17,800 bases of DNA, taken from positions 1 through 17,800 of the forward strand of contig CAMPGU010000054.1 of assembly GCA_946885645.1 (NCBI GenBank). The letters are read 5' to 3'. This DNA comes from an uncultured Haloferula sp. GTDB lineage: Bacteria > Verrucomicrobiota > Verrucomicrobiae > Verrucomicrobiales > Akkermansiaceae. A model generated the notes under the pieces. The model ran no database searches, was not told the DNA's origin, and saw only the letters and a list, made by a program, of their open reading frames with translations. Shown one piece after another: positions 16,958 through 17,800 of the stretch (its first letter is position 1; each line of letters opens with the position of its first letter). The position numbers and the translations under genes were made by a program.

Positions 16958-17355
16958 GGTGGGGGTAGAAACGGGGGGGCGGATAGCTGGAGCCGTTGCG
17001 AAACAACAGCTCCTCTCAGAATCCTTCCGGTCGTCCCGCGAAGGGAGACGACGGCACACTTCGAAAGGGAACCGGCAGCCGCGGGCAGCAAGCAGCGGTC
17101 TGGTCGCGCAAGCCGGTTTCCGCAGCCAATCTCTCGAAGGCCAATCGCATGAGGGGGGATAGGTGATTCCTTGCTCTTGGAGAGGCTCGCATCGCGAACA
17201 TCTCAATCACGCGGAGTGGGGGGTGGGGGAGTGAAAGCAATGCAAACTATCAACCGGACAAAGCGGATGCCAGAAAATTTTCGATATCTCTAGTTGGTGC
17301 ACATTTAATATTTCTTAATCATATGTCCCGCGCCATGGATTTCAATAGCTGTGGG
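16958..17355. other. Intergenic region with AT-rich segment upstream of giant gene
   Basis: The 398 bases between the glycosyltransferase stop and the giant gene start. No supported gene: the open frame reaching 17206 is an unlikely extension. Positions about 17265-17335 are strikingly AT-rich for this window (including ATTTAATATTTCTTAATCAT) and are the likeliest place for a leftward promoter, about 310-380 bases before the start codon. I could not pick a convincing -35/-10 pair. A GGGGGG-rich patch (17216-17231 and 16960-16979 on the + strand) reads as C tracts in the leftward transcript. Confidence 0.45.
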
Positions 17356-17800
17356 TCATTCGCGTTCTTCAAGAACTTGCTGGCCCTGCCACACGCCCAG
17401 ATTCCAGTGATGCCGCTGCTGATAGTGGAATCGTTTTGCATCGCTCATGAAACCCTTGCCGAGGGCGTTCAAGGCCTTCAGGCCGGCGATCTTCCCCAAT
17501 GCGATCGCCGCCTTGCCAAGGCGCCGCGGAGCCGGACCGGCTGCCAGCCTTTTGCCGACGAGCAGCCCCATGCGCCGGTTCCGCTCCAGCGTCCAATCCA
17601 GCGAACAACGGTCGGCGGGGACATGATGCCAAACGAGCGCCGCGGGGAGGTACATCCCCCTTACGCCCTGGGAAAACATGACATTCTGGAGATCCGTTTC
17701 CTCGCCCACCGGAATGAGTCTGCCCGGACCGATGTCGGCGTTGAAATTGCCCGCGCGCTTCAAGTCGTCGGCAAAGGCGGCCCAGTTGAAGCCGAGCGCG
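17356..17800 (-). CDS. Glycosyltransferase family 2, C-terminal fragment (5' end outside window)
   Basis: The frame is open to the right edge; TTG at 17763 is internal, since ALGFNWAAFADD precedes it in frame. Visible: GFNWAAF, ADIGPGRLIPVGEETDLQNV, MFSQGVRGMYLPAALVWHHV. This is the end of a GT-A glycosyltransferase of family 2, where G(E/D)E.DL is the acceptor-site motif followed by a Y.P.A.V.H segment. The rest is a basic, Ala/Gly/Leu-rich tail (about 70 residues) without a clear membrane helix, ending in QQVLEERE. Such enzymes move a sugar from a nucleotide-sugar to a lipid-linked glycan or to a protein. With rfbABD and an export protein downstream on the same strand, a rhamnosyl- or other glycosyltransferase of a surface polysaccharide is likely; the substrate cannot be read. 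Confidence 0.85.
   Translation of the reverse strand, partial: ALGFNWAAFADDLKRAGNFNADIGPGRLIPVGEETDLQNVMFSQGVRGMYLPAALVWHHVPADRCSLDWTLERNRRMGLLVGKRLAAGPAPRRLGKAAIALGKIAGLKALNALGKGFMSDAKRFHYQQRHHWNLGVWQGQQVLEERE

Noticed and set aside
16958..17206. N-terminal extension of the giant protein to 17206
   Set aside because: The extra 83 residues are Cys/Arg/Pro-rich and would bury the signal peptide; the ATG at 16957 has the C-rich leader seen before neighbouring genes.

Overview
The window is GC-rich, densely coding and bacterial. Its large secreted FnIII/malectin/Ig proteins, the C-terminal 'RFYRL' type module and the scarcity of Shine-Dalgarno sites suggest a Verrucomicrobia/PVC-group organism. 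That assignment is inferred from protein style, not from a marker gene.

Layout. Positions 1-1694 (+) hold the C-terminal two thirds or so of an FtsK/SpoIIIE DNA translocase that runs off the left edge. It is followed by two small single-helix membrane proteins (1859-2230 and 2251-2613, +), a strong intrinsic terminator (2625-2659) and a second perfect hairpin (2672-2693). A secreted FnIII + CBM-like + Ig-like protein (2792-4231, +) then meets, tail to tail, a leftward surface-polysaccharide block. Read in its own direction (right to left), that block is: the C-terminal end of a family 2 glycosyltransferase (17800-17356), a giant secreted protein of 2660 residues (16957-8975), rfbD (8864-7950), rfbB (7901-6792), rfbA (6782-5871), a divergent rfbC-like cupin (5865-5128) and a short Wza-like export lipoprotein (4921-4268).

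How the genes fit together. RfbA, RfbB and RfbD are textbook dTDP-L-rhamnose enzymes. The cupin sits exactly where RfbC should be, but it has a long insertion, a Phe where the family has its catalytic Tyr, and no recognisable C-terminal catalytic-Asp motif. The Wza-like lipoprotein and the glycosyltransferase indicate an exopolysaccharide or O-antigen-like locus continuing to the right. The giant protein carries a sugar-dehydrogenase-like propeller, calcium-binding TSP3 repeats, three less clear modules, and four malectin domains separated by 2, 2 and 4 FnIII domains. It could bind or organise the glycan at the surface (inference).

Most notable: the exact 339-residue (1017 bp) super-repeat in the giant protein, the altered active site of the RfbC-like protein, the C-rich leaders without Shine-Dalgarno sites before nearly every start codon, and a related C-terminal module on the two otherwise different secreted proteins. 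I saw no tRNA, rRNA, CRISPR array, transposase or phage gene.
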